Of a stretch of DNA of 64,000 nucleotides, positions 51,841 to 61,587 are shown in pieces. Origin of the DNA: Halomonas sp. LBP4 (GTDB lineage: Bacteria > Pseudomonadota > Gammaproteobacteria > Pseudomonadales > Halomonadaceae); assembly GCF_003202205.1 (NCBI RefSeq), contig NZ_PDOG01000010.1, forward strand, positions 1 to 64,000, read 5' to 3'. The notes beneath the pieces were generated by a model that was not told where the DNA came from, did no database searches, and saw only the letters and a program-made list of their open reading frames with translations. The first letter of the stretch is position 1; each line of letters starts with the position of its first letter. A program made the position numbers and the translations under genes.

Positions 51841-51930
51841 GGCCCTCTCCCTTGTCTGTCGCTGGAAGGCCCAGCCTATGACGAGCCGGGCGCTCGGCGC
51901 CAGCCCCGCCCGCCCAGGCCAGCCTCACGG

Positions 51931-52197
51931 CTAGACGATGCTCAGGCGCTCCTTGCCGGCCATGCGCTCCAGATGACTGGCCACCACGCCCTGCAGGCGC
52001 GCCAGCTGTTCGGCGTCGCTGGCCTCGAGACGCACCTCGAGGCGCTCCTCCGTGGCCTGCATGTGGCACACGCCGCCATCGAACACCACCCGCCCCTGGT
52101 CGGCATCGACCTCGAGCCGGTGCGCCCAGTGCTTGCAAAGCCGCCGGATCAGGCGCGGCCCGGAAACCGTCTCGACGACGGCTCTGGACTCGATCAT
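51931..52197 (-). CDS. DUF2218 protein, copy 2
   Basis: An 88-residue paralogue of the downstream gene with RLCKHWAHRLEV and VVASHLERMAGKERL, lacking the short acidic insert found in copy 1. ATG 52197 is chosen; the frame extends to 52476 through unrelated antisense. It is the first gene of a leftward unit (DUF2218-DUF2218-EamA) and divergent from the iron ABC operon, with a candidate Fur box between. A role in iron handling is inferred from this context. Confidence 0.85.
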   Translation of the reverse strand: MIESRAVVETVSGPRLIRRLCKHWAHRLEVDADQGRVVFDGGVCHMQATEERLEVRLEASDAEQLARLQGVVASHLERMAGKERLSIV

Positions 52198-52211
52198 ACT
52201 AGCCAGTCTCC

Positions 52212-52230
52212 GCGAATGGGAATCATGTAC
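52212..52230. promoter_or_regulatory. Candidate Fur box between DUF2218 and iron ABC operon
   Basis: GCGAATGGGAATCATGTAC matches the 19-bp Fur consensus at 12 positions, including the central AATCAT. It lies 15 bases upstream of the DUF2218 start and 113 bases upstream of the ABC operon, so one site could control both directions. Fur itself is encoded at 63367-63816. Confidence 0.5.
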
Positions 52231-52342
52231 CAAGACCAGCGAAGCTCGATCCCGCCCAGGCAGGGAACACGGCGTTCGCCATGACGCCCCGCTGCACGAT
52301 CGAGCCCCACGACAGCCCTCAACGAGTGACGAAGCCCCGAAC

Positions 52343-53470
52343 ATGCACAAGCCGCTGCTGAACGCCGCCTTTAGCACCGCCATCGCCCTCGCCGGCACGA
52401 CCGCCCAGGCCGAGGAGATCACCATTACCGACATCGCCGGCCGCCAGGTCACCCTCGACGCCCCCGTGGAGCGCATGATCCTCGGCGAGGGGCGCCAGAT
52501 CTATCTGCTCGGCGCGCTGCAGCCCGAGGATCCCTTCGCCGGCGTGGTGGGCTGGCGGGAGGATTTCTCCCAGGCCGATCCGGACAACTACGCCGTCTAC
52601 GCCGAGCGCTTCCCAGAGCTGGAGGAGATCCCCACCTTCGGCGGCTTCAAGGACGGCACCTTCGACGTGGAACAGGCCGCCGCGCTGGGGCCGGACGTGG
52701 TGCTGATGAACCTCGAGGCCAGGACGGCTACCGAGGACGCCGGCTACGACGACAAGCTCGCCGAGCTGGGCATCCCCATCGTCTATGTGGACTTCCGCGA
52801 GGACCCGCTCGAGCACACTCTGCCTTCCATGCGCCTGATGGGCCGGTTGCTGGGTGAGGAGGAGGACGCCGAGGCCTTTATCGCCTTCGCCGAGGCCCAG
52901 ATGGCTCGCGTCACGGAGGTCATCGCCGAAGCGAATCCCGAGCGCCCCCGGGTCTTTGTCGACCGCGCCGGCGGCTATTCCGAGGATTGCTGCATGAGCT
53001 TCGGTCCCGGCAACTTCGGCGAGTACGTGGAGCTGGCTGGCGGCAGCAACATCGCCGACGGCATCATCCCCAACACCTTTGGCTCGCTGAACCCGGAGCA
53101 GATCCTCGCCGCCGACCCCGAGCAAGTGGTGGTCACCGGCGGCAACTGGGATGCCTACGTGCCCGGCGGCGATTGGGTCGGCGTGGGCCCCGGGGCCGAT
53201 CTGGAAGCCGCGCGGGCCAAGCTCGAGGCACTCACCGAGCGCACCGCCATGACCGGCATCGCGGCCGTCGAGAGCGGCGACTTCCACGCCATCTGGCACC
53301 AGTTCTACAACAGTCCCTACTACTTCGTGGCCGTGCAGCAGTTGGCCAAGTGGTTCCACCCGGAGCTGTTCGCCGACCTCGACCCCGAGGCCACGATGAC
53401 GGAACTCCACGAGCGGTTCCTGCCCGTGGACCCGGAGCCGGGCTACTGGATCTCCCTCCATGACCACTGA
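52343..53470 (+). CDS. Iron-siderophore ABC transporter substrate-binding protein
   Basis: A 375-residue periplasmic protein with a Sec signal (cleavage after TTAQA) and the TroA/FecB-type fold starting ITITDIAGRQVTLDAPVERM. Midway lie GPDVVLMNLE and PIVYVDFREDP, then NTFGSLNPEQILAADPEQVVVTGG. It is the first gene of the three-gene uptake operon and overlaps the permease by 11 bases. The exact siderophore cannot be predicted; a metal other than iron is possible. Confidence 0.9.
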   Translation: MHKPLLNAAFSTAIALAGTTAQAEEITITDIAGRQVTLDAPVERMILGEGRQIYLLGALQPEDPFAGVVGWREDFSQADPDNYAVYAERFPELEEIPTFGGFKDGTFDVEQAAALGPDVVLMNLEARTATEDAGYDDKLAELGIPIVYVDFREDPLEHTLPSMRLMGRLLGEEEDAEAFIAFAEAQMARVTEVIAEANPERPRVFVDRAGGYSEDCCMSFGPGNFGEYVELAGGSNIADGIIPNTFGSLNPEQILAADPEQVVVTGGNWDAYVPGGDWVGVGPGADLEAARAKLEALTERTAMTGIAAVESGDFHAIWHQFYNSPYYFVAVQQLAKWFHPELFADLDPEATMTELHERFLPVDPEPGYWISLHDH

Positions 53471-54530
53471 AGCGACCTCACCTACCGACGTTTCCCAGGG
53501 CCGCGGCTTCTACCACGCCCTGGTGTGGCGACGCCAGCTGATCCTCGGCGCCCTGGTGTTGGCGCTGTTCCTCAGCCTGTGTGTCGACCTCGCCCTGGGA
53601 CCCGCTCGCTTCGGCCTGGGCGAGGTGATCGCCGCCCTCTTCACCCCGGATGCCGTCAGCCAGCAGGCGCGGGTGATCCTCTGGGAGATTCGCATGCCGG
53701 TGGCGCTGATGGCCCTGGCGGTCGGCGCCAGCCTGTCGGTCGCCGGCGCCCAGATGCAGACCATCCTCAGCAACCCGCTGGCCAGCCCCTTCACCCTCGG
53801 CATCTCCGCCGGGGCGAGTTTCGGCGCGGCCCTGGCGCTGGCCTTCGGCGTGGCGCTGATCCCCGCCGCCATCGAGTACGTGGTGCCGATCAACGCCTTC
53901 ATCATGGCCATGCTGACCGCCTTTGCCATCCATGCGCTGAGCCTGAAGCGTGGGGTGACGATCGAGACCATCGTGCTGCTGGGCATCGCCATGGTGTTTA
54001 TCTTCAACTCGCTGATGGCGCTGATCCAGTTCTTCGCCAGCCAGCAGGCCGTGGCCGCGGTGGTGTTCTGGACCATGGGCAGCCTGACCAAGGCGACCTG
54101 GCCCAAGCTGTGGGTTGCCCTGGGTGTCCTGGCGGCGGTGCTGCCGCTGCTGGCGCGCCATGGCTGGGCGCTCACCGCCATGCGCCTGGGCGATGCCAAG
54201 GCCGAGAGCATGGGCGTGAGGCCACGCGCCTTGCGCCTCGAGGTGCTGGTACTGGTGTCGCTGCTGGCGGCCATCGCCGTGGCCTTCGTCGGTACCATCG
54301 GCTTCATCGGCCTGGTCGGGCCGCATATCGCGCGCCTGCTGCTGGGCGAGGATCAGCGCTTCTTCCTGCCGGGCGCGGCACTCTGCGGTGCCCTGATCCT
54401 CTCCATCGGCTCGGTGCTGTCGAAGATCATCATCCCCGGCACCATCATCCCCATCGGGATCATCACCTCCCTGGTGGGCATTCCCTTCTTCCTGTTCCTC
54501 GTCCTCAGCCACAAGAAGGCCTCATGGTAA
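53460..54530 (+). CDS. Iron-siderophore ABC transporter permease (FecCD family)
   Basis: A 356-residue inner-membrane permease with about ten helices, the FecCD hallmarks WEIRMPVALMALAVGASLSV, GAQMQTILSNPLASPFTLGI, TMGSLTKATWPKL and GTIGFIGLVGPHIARLLLG. It overlaps both the binding-protein gene and the ATPase gene (7 bases), so the three are probably translated together. Confidence 0.94.
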   Translation: MTTEATSPTDVSQGRGFYHALVWRRQLILGALVLALFLSLCVDLALGPARFGLGEVIAALFTPDAVSQQARVILWEIRMPVALMALAVGASLSVAGAQMQTILSNPLASPFTLGISAGASFGAALALAFGVALIPAAIEYVVPINAFIMAMLTAFAIHALSLKRGVTIETIVLLGIAMVFIFNSLMALIQFFASQQAVAAVVFWTMGSLTKATWPKLWVALGVLAAVLPLLARHGWALTAMRLGDAKAESMGVRPRALRLEVLVLVSLLAAIAVAFVGTIGFIGLVGPHIARLLLGEDQRFFLPGAALCGALILSIGSVLSKIIIPGTIIPIGIITSLVGIPFFLFLVLSHKKASW

Positions 54531-55273
54531 CCCTGCAACTCGACCACCTGTCGGCCGGCTACGGCCGCCGCCAGATCCTGGCGGAAATCACCACCCCGCC
54601 CCTCGAGGGCGGCCAGGTCGTCGCCCTGCTCGGCCCCAATGCCGCGGGCAAGTCCACGCTCTTCCGGCGCATTCTCGGCCTGCTCAAGGGTGAGGGAGAG
54701 GTGCGGATCACCGGCACCCGCGCCGAGCGCCCCGTGGCCTACATGCCCCAGGACACCGGCGCCAAGGCGGTGCTGACGGTCTACGAATCGGTGTTGCTGG
54801 CGCGGATGCAGGGGCGCGGACTGAAGGTCCAGGCCGAGGACCTGGCGCAGGTCGACCGCGCCCTGGAGGAGTTGGGGATCGCGGCACTGGGCGAGCGCGA
54901 TATCGGCGACCTCAGTGGCGGCCAGCGTCAACTGGTGAGCGCGGCCCAGGCCCTGGTGCAAGAACCCGAGATCCTGATGCTCGACGAGCCCACCTCGGCC
55001 CTCGACCTCAACCGCCAGATCGCTCTGCTGACGGTGCTGCGGCGCTTGGCCCGGGAGCGCAAGATGCTGATCCTGGTGGCGCTGCACGACCTGGGCCATG
55101 CCCTGCGCTTCACCGATCAGGCCATGGTGCTCGAACAGGGTCGCCTGATCGCCTGCGGGCCGACAGCGCGGGTCGTCACCCCCGAGCTCCTGCGCCGGGT
55201 CTACCGGGTGGAGGCCCGCATCGAGCCCTGCTCGAAGGGCCGCCCCCAGCTTATTGTCGAGCAGGCCGTCTAA
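54524..55273 (+). CDS. Iron-siderophore ABC transporter ATP-binding protein
   Basis: A 249-residue FepC-like ATPase with Walker A GPNAAGKST, Q-loop (MPQDTGAKAVL), signature LSGGQRQLVSAAQAL, Walker B LMLDEPTSALD and the H-loop LHDLGHAL. It completes the importer. Its end overlaps the convergent EamA gene by 23 bases. Confidence 0.95.
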   Translation: MVTLQLDHLSAGYGRRQILAEITTPPLEGGQVVALLGPNAAGKSTLFRRILGLLKGEGEVRITGTRAERPVAYMPQDTGAKAVLTVYESVLLARMQGRGLKVQAEDLAQVDRALEELGIAALGERDIGDLSGGQRQLVSAAQALVQEPEILMLDEPTSALDLNRQIALLTVLRRLARERKMLILVALHDLGHALRFTDQAMVLEQGRLIACGPTARVVTPELLRRVYRVEARIEPCSKGRPQLIVEQAV

Positions 55274-56153
55274 GGCCCCGCCCCTCCAGTGCCGCCAGCC
55301 CCGCCCCGGCCAGCACCAGGGGCAGGGCCAGCAGGAAGCCAGAGGAGGGCGGCAGCCCGAAGATCGCCAGATCGGCCAGCACCGGCCAGATCAAGGCCAG
55401 GTATTCGAAGGGCGCCAGCCGCGAGGCCTCCGCATAGCGCAGTGCCAGGGTCATGCAGATATGCGCCGCCCCACCGAACAGCCCCGAGAGCACCAGCAGC
55501 CCCAGCTCCGGCCCCGTGAGCGCGGCCCAGCCCAGGGGCAGGGTGGCCAGCCCCGCCAATGCCGAGACCAGAATGAAGTAGAAGGCGATCGCCCCCGCCG
55601 TCTCCGTACGCGAGATGCGCCTCACCGTCAGCAGCGCCCCCGCCGATAGCAGCGCCGCGAGCACCCCCAGGGCGTACCCCATCACCGGCGCACCACCGGC
55701 ACCGAGCCTGGGCAGCACCAGCACGGCCACGCCGACCAGCGCCAGCAACAGCGCCCCGGCACGATAGGGCGTGAACCGCTCCCCCAGCAAGATGACGCCA
55801 CCCAGCGCCATCAATACCGGGGTCAGCTGCGCCAACAGCGTCGCCTCGGCCACCGGTAACAAGGCCACCGCCGCGAAGGAGGCGAACATCGCCGCCGCCC
55901 CGAGACCCGAGCGCAGCAGGTGCCCCGCCGGGCGACGGGTGGCCAGCCCGGCGGGAAACTCCCGCCGCCATGCCAGGAACACCACAATGGGCAGCAGCGC
56001 GAAGGCCGAACGAAAGAACACGGTCTGCCCCAGCGGGGACACCGTGCTGGTCGCCTTCACGCACACCATCATCGCCGTGAAGAGGATGCCCGACAGCAGC
56101 CTGAGCGTGATGCCGGCCAGCGGCCTATCGGTGAGGTCGTCCATGAACACCAT
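55251..56153 (-). CDS. DMT-superfamily (EamA) transporter, second copy
   Basis: A 300-residue membrane protein with ten helices in two EamA halves, including LLSGILFTAMMVCVKATSTV and AALLSAGALLTVRRISRTET. The substrate is unknown. It is not a close relative of the 50645 transporter in helix sequences. ATG 56153 or 56144 could start it. It is convergent with the ABC operon. Confidence 0.88.
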   Translation of the reverse strand: MVFMDDLTDRPLAGITLRLLSGILFTAMMVCVKATSTVSPLGQTVFFRSAFALLPIVVFLAWRREFPAGLATRRPAGHLLRSGLGAAAMFASFAAVALLPVAEATLLAQLTPVLMALGGVILLGERFTPYRAGALLLALVGVAVLVLPRLGAGGAPVMGYALGVLAALLSAGALLTVRRISRTETAGAIAFYFILVSALAGLATLPLGWAALTGPELGLLVLSGLFGGAAHICMTLALRYAEASRLAPFEYLALIWPVLADLAIFGLPPSSGFLLALPLVLAGAGLAALEGRGLRRPARQ

Positions 56154-56242
56154 TGCCTACAGAGCTGAGCGAAAAGGGGCATTCTCGCCCCATCATGCAT
56201 CGAAAGCCATCGGCAGGGCCCGAACGGTGGCTCCTGGCTATT

Positions 56243-56323
56243 TCAGCAGCCCGTCTCCTGCTCGAAGGACACCTCCAGCGATACCGCACCGTCGCTGGAC
56301 TGGAAGATCTGGATCTGCTGCAT
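56243..56323 (-). pseudogene. Truncated RhuM-like N-terminal fragment
   Basis: A 26-codon frame with GGGGAGAGCTC before its ATG reads MQQIQIFQSSDGAVSLEVSF, then EQETGC and a stop. This resembles the first residues of the RhuM (virulence-associated) family, which continue into a WLTQ-type motif that is missing here. It looks like a decayed remnant in the 239-bp gap before the HNH gene. The match is short and could be chance. Confidence 0.4.
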
Positions 56324-56392
56324 GAGCTCTCCCCTCTCGACCGGCGTGGTAACGTGACAGCAACACTGCACAGGGAATGAGGGAGACACCGC

Positions 56393-57337
56393 ATGGTCGA
56401 CGCGCTTGGCTGCTTGACACGCCTCAGGGTCGGACATAGGCGATGCCAGCCGGCCCTCAACAAGCCCTGCCTGCTGCTCGCTATCATATGCGAGATCCAG
56501 GCCGGCCATATCGCGTCGAACCCGATCACCATCGACTCTCGCCTGCTGGCCCGCTACCACGATCTCTATGAGCTACTCACGGGCGAGCGGCACAAGGCCA
56601 GCTCCTGGCTTCCCTTGTGGCACCTCTGCAGCGACAAGGGCCCGTCCGGCCCGCTCTGGTCGCCTGAATACCCGAGCGAGATCGCCTCACTGGCAGGTCA
56701 GTTGGGCCAGCCGAAGTCCCTGAACCAACTCCTGGGACGCTTCTCCTCTGCTCGACTGGATCCCGTGCTTTACTCGGCTCTCCAGGACCGCCAGACAGCC
56801 GAAGAGGCCTGTGCCCTGCTGGGCTCACGCTACCTGCCATCGGATCAAGCGGCCCAAGAGCGCCTTCGGGCCTATCTCGAGACGGCGCTGGCCAGCGGTG
56901 AGTACGAGCGACATCCCGAACGCCTGGTGGGTCGCGTCCAGGAGAGCCGCCAGCAGTATGCCCGCTCCGCCGCCTTTCGCTCCCTGGTACTGGAGGCCTA
57001 CGACTACCGATGCACTGCCAGCCGCTTGCGTTATATCACCCCTGACTACCGCTACCTGGTGGAGGCTGCACACCTTATTCCCTTCGCCGAGAGCCAGGAT
57101 GACCGTCCAGTGAATGGCCTGGCCCTTACCCCCAACCTGCACTGGGCCATGGACAACCACCTGATCGCCCCCGGCCCCGACCAGCTCTGGCACGTCAGCC
57201 CCACGGTGGACTCGCTGGTGGCGGATAATCAGTGGCTCTGCGAGTTGAATGGCAAGCCACTGGTATTGCCTCGTGATCCCAAGTGGCAACCCGACAGGGA
57301 GGCGCTGACGTGGCGCATGGATCATCTCCAGCGCTGA
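56393..57337 (+). CDS. Probable modification-dependent HNH restriction endonuclease
   Basis: A 314-residue protein. The N-terminal half (about 20-150) resembles sulfur-binding-domain-type proteins (NKPCLLLAIICEIQAGHI, then LDPVLYSALQDRQTAEE), which recognise phosphorothioate-modified DNA in the ScoMcrA group. The C-terminal part is an HNH_2 nuclease: C207, H227 in EAAHLIPF, N241 in NGLALTPNLHWAMDNHLI and H250. AGGGAG precedes ATG 56393. No dnd/ssp modification genes or methylase are nearby, so it would act as an orphan type IV enzyme against foreign modified DNA. The sulfur specificity is inference. Confidence 0.75.
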   Translation: MVDALGCLTRLRVGHRRCQPALNKPCLLLAIICEIQAGHIASNPITIDSRLLARYHDLYELLTGERHKASSWLPLWHLCSDKGPSGPLWSPEYPSEIASLAGQLGQPKSLNQLLGRFSSARLDPVLYSALQDRQTAEEACALLGSRYLPSDQAAQERLRAYLETALASGEYERHPERLVGRVQESRQQYARSAAFRSLVLEAYDYRCTASRLRYITPDYRYLVEAAHLIPFAESQDDRPVNGLALTPNLHWAMDNHLIAPGPDQLWHVSPTVDSLVADNQWLCELNGKPLVLPRDPKWQPDREALTWRMDHLQR

Positions 57338-57348
57338 AGTCCGAACAC

Positions 57349-57384
57349 AAAGGCCCCCGGCATCTGGCGATACCGGGGGCCTTT
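57349..57384. terminator. Bidirectional terminator between HNH gene and dnaJ
   Basis: A 12-bp stem AAAGGCCCCCGG / CCGGGGGCCTTT with a 12-base loop lies between convergent genes and has A/T-rich flanks in both directions. Confidence 0.88.
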
Positions 57385-57408
57385 CGCTTCGGGGCGGAAG
57401 CCGGGAGG

Positions 57409-58560
57409 TTACGGCTTCATGTCCTCGAAGAACTTCTTCACGCCGTCGAAGAAGCTGGTCTTGCGCGGCGAGTGGCTGTTGCCTTCGCCGAGGCTCTCCT
57501 GGAGCTGGCGCAGCAGCTCCTTCTGATCTTCCTTGAGGTTGACCGGGGTCTCGACCACCACCCGGCAGAGCAGGTCGCCCGGGGGGCCGCCGCGCACCGG
57601 CTTGACGCCCTTGCCGCGCAGGCGGAACAGCTTGCCGGTCTGGGTCTCCGGCGGGATCTTCAGCTTGACCCGGCCGTCGAGGGTCGGCACCTCGAGCTCG
57701 CCGCCCAGCGCCGCGTCGATGAAGTTGATCGGCACCTCGCACTGCAGGTTGCGGCCGTCGCGCTGGAAGATGTGGTGCGGCTTGATGTGCACCTGGACGT
57801 AGAGATCGCCCGGCGGGCCGCCGTTGATGCCGGCCTCGCCCTCGCCGTTCAGGCGGATGCGGTCGCCGGTATCCACGCCGGCGGGGATCTTCACCGACAG
57901 GGTACGGGTCTCGCGTACCCGGCCCTCGCCGTGGCACTTGTGGCATGGCACCTTGATGTGCTGGCCGCTGCCGTGGCAGGTCGGGCAGGTCTGCTGCACG
58001 GCGAAGAAGCCCTGCTGCATGCGCACCTGGCCATGGCCGTTGCAGGTGGGGCAGGTCTCCTTGGAGGAGCCGGGCTCGGCACCATGGCCGTCGCAGCGCT
58101 CGCACTCGACGTGGCGCGGCACGCGGATGTCCACGCTGGTACCGGTCACCGCGCTCTCGAGGTCGAGCTCGAGGTTGTAGCGCAGGTCGCTGCCGCGGGC
58201 CGGCGCGTGGGGATTGCGGCGCCCGCCGCCGCCACCGAAGATGTCGCCGAAGACATCGCCGAAGATGTCGCTGAAGCCTCCGGCCCCGGCCCCGGCGCCA
58301 CCGAAGCCGCCCGCACCGAAGCCGCCGGCCTGGCCGTCGACACCGGCATGGCCGAACTGGTCGTAGGCGGCGCGCTTCTCGCTGTCGGTCAGGACCTCGT
58401 AGGCCTCCGAGACCTCGCGGAACTTGGCCGCCGCCGTGTCGTCGTCCGGGTTGCGGTCCGGGTGAAACTTCTGGGCCAGGCGCCGATAGGCCTTCTTGAT
58501 GTCCTTCTGGTCGGCCCCGCGCTCTACGCCCAGCACCTCGTAATAGTCTCGTTTGGACAT
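57409..58560 (-). CDS. dnaJ: Chaperone DnaJ
   Basis: Hsp40 co-chaperone of 383 residues. The J domain has HPD at 33-35, followed by a Gly/Phe-rich stretch (about 73-110), four zinc-finger repeats (CERCDGHG, CPTCNGHG, CPTCHGSG, CHKCHGEG) and the C-terminal substrate domains. It is 92 bases downstream of dnaK in the grpE-dnaK-dnaJ order. Confidence 0.98.
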   Translation of the reverse strand: MSKRDYYEVLGVERGADQKDIKKAYRRLAQKFHPDRNPDDDTAAAKFREVSEAYEVLTDSEKRAAYDQFGHAGVDGQAGGFGAGGFGGAGAGAGGFSDIFGDVFGDIFGGGGGRRNPHAPARGSDLRYNLELDLESAVTGTSVDIRVPRHVECERCDGHGAEPGSSKETCPTCNGHGQVRMQQGFFAVQQTCPTCHGSGQHIKVPCHKCHGEGRVRETRTLSVKIPAGVDTGDRIRLNGEGEAGINGGPPGDLYVQVHIKPHHIFQRDGRNLQCEVPINFIDAALGGELEVPTLDGRVKLKIPPETQTGKLFRLRGKGVKPVRGGPPGDLLCRVVVETPVNLKEDQKELLRQLQESLGEGNSHSPRKTSFFDGVKKFFEDMKP

Positions 58561-58652
58561 GGGTCTGTCCGCCTCCGTAGCGACACCGCGGAAACACCAA
58601 CGCGGGAGTCGGGCCCCCGCGCTGGCGTCATCCGTGGCTCAGATGTCGTGGT

Positions 58653-60584
<1,932 letters not shown>

Positions 60585-60657
60585 AGGAAATCCTCGAAAG
60601 TCGTTGCAGAGTTTCTGAAAGTCGCGTTCTGCGGCCTTCGCCGCGGAGTTGTCGTCT

Positions 60658-60685
60658 ATCTGGGGGCCGCTCGTCGCTTTTCAAG
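60658..60685 (-). promoter_or_regulatory. Sigma-32 promoter upstream of dnaK
   Basis: On the minus strand CTTGAA (60685-60680), a 14-base spacer and CCCCAGAT (60665-60658) fit the heat-shock consensus. It is inside the 129-bp grpE-dnaK gap, giving dnaK-dnaJ an extra heat-inducible start. Confidence 0.78.
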
Positions 60686-60713
60686 ACCCGCCGCCCCCAT
60701 TTGTTGCTCGCCG

Positions 60714-61340
60714 TCAGTCGGCGGCCTGGCTGACCACCACCATGGCGGGGCGCACCAGGCGACCATTGAGCAGGTAGCCCTTCTGCATCACCTCCATCAC
60801 GGTGTTGGGCTCGAGCTCGGGGTTGGGCACCATGGCCATGGCCTCGTGGTACTGCGGATCGAAGGGTTCGCCATGGGGCTCCACCACCTCGACGCCGAAC
60901 TTGCCGAGCACGTCGTGCTGCATCTTCAGCGTCATCGAGACGCCCTCGCGGTGGGCCTCGGTGGCGTCCTCGCCCATGGCCTCGAGCGCCTTCTCCAGGC
61001 TGTCGACCACCGGCAGCAGCTCCCTGACGAACTTCTCCAGGGCGAACTTGCGCGCCTTCTCGGCCTCCTGCTCGGCACGACGGCGCACGTTCTGCGCCTC
61101 GGCGGCGGCACGCAACGCCTGGTCCTTGGCCTCGGCCACGCTCTGCTCGAGCTCCTCGACGCGGGCCGCCAGCACCTCGGCCTCCGGATTGTCGGAGGAC
61201 TCGGCCTCCCGTGCGACCTGCTCGGCCTCTTCGGCCCCTTCGATGGCGTCCTCCAGCTCGCCCTCCCGCGGCTGGGGCTCGGCCTCCTCTTCCTGGCGGG
61301 CGAGTTCCTCGTCAAGCGGGGTCTGGGGGTCTTTGGCCAT
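60714..61340 (-). CDS. grpE: Nucleotide exchange factor GrpE
   Basis: A 208-residue ADP-release factor for DnaK. A long acidic N-terminus (1-60) and a long helix (about 61-110, VLAARVEELEQSVAEAKDQA) lead to the compact domain with the FDPQYHEAMAMVPN signature and the C-terminal NGRLVRPAMVVVS. ATG 61340 has AGGAG upstream; the in-frame ATG at 61481 is excluded because it would include the promoter. Confidence 0.97.
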   Translation of the reverse strand: MAKDPQTPLDEELARQEEEAEPQPREGELEDAIEGAEEAEQVAREAESSDNPEAEVLAARVEELEQSVAEAKDQALRAAAEAQNVRRRAEQEAEKARKFALEKFVRELLPVVDSLEKALEAMGEDATEAHREGVSMTLKMQHDVLGKFGVEVVEPHGEPFDPQYHEAMAMVPNPELEPNTVMEVMQKGYLLNGRLVRPAMVVVSQAAD

Positions 61341-61433
61341 GTGTGTCTCCTGAAATGCCGCTCTTGAATGCTGAGGGGCGACGCGCGCGCCGCCCGCGGG
61401 GAGTGTCGAAACATCTTCGCAGTCTGCGGGGAT

Positions 61434-61461
61434 ATATGGGGCTGGGTGCGCCGAACTCAAG
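61434..61461 (-). promoter_or_regulatory. Sigma-32 promoter of the grpE-dnaK-dnaJ operon
   Basis: On the minus strand CTTGAG (61461-61456), a 14-base spacer and CCCCATAT (61441-61434) closely match the sigma-32 consensus. It lies about 94 bases upstream of the grpE start, divergent from recN. Confidence 0.85.
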
Positions 61462-61523
61462 TCGTGACAACGACAAGGCACTCATCGAGGGCGCCGACGT
61501 GCATTGTCGGCCCCCCTGGACTA

Positions 61524-61558
61524 CTGTATAAACGCACAAGACGTGTACGGATAGACAG
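61524..61558 (+). promoter_or_regulatory. Tandem LexA boxes before recN
   Basis: CTGTATAAACGCACAA (61524-61539) and GTGTACGGATAGACAG (61543-61558) each fit CTG-N10-CAG-like SOS boxes with one or two deviations, and lie 19 bp apart centre to centre. They cover the recN promoter region (TATAAA inside the first box) and imply strong DNA-damage control, as for recN in other gammaproteobacteria. Confidence 0.75.
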
Positions 61559-61587
61559 TGGTTTCGGACGGGCCCCGGGGAGGCGTC

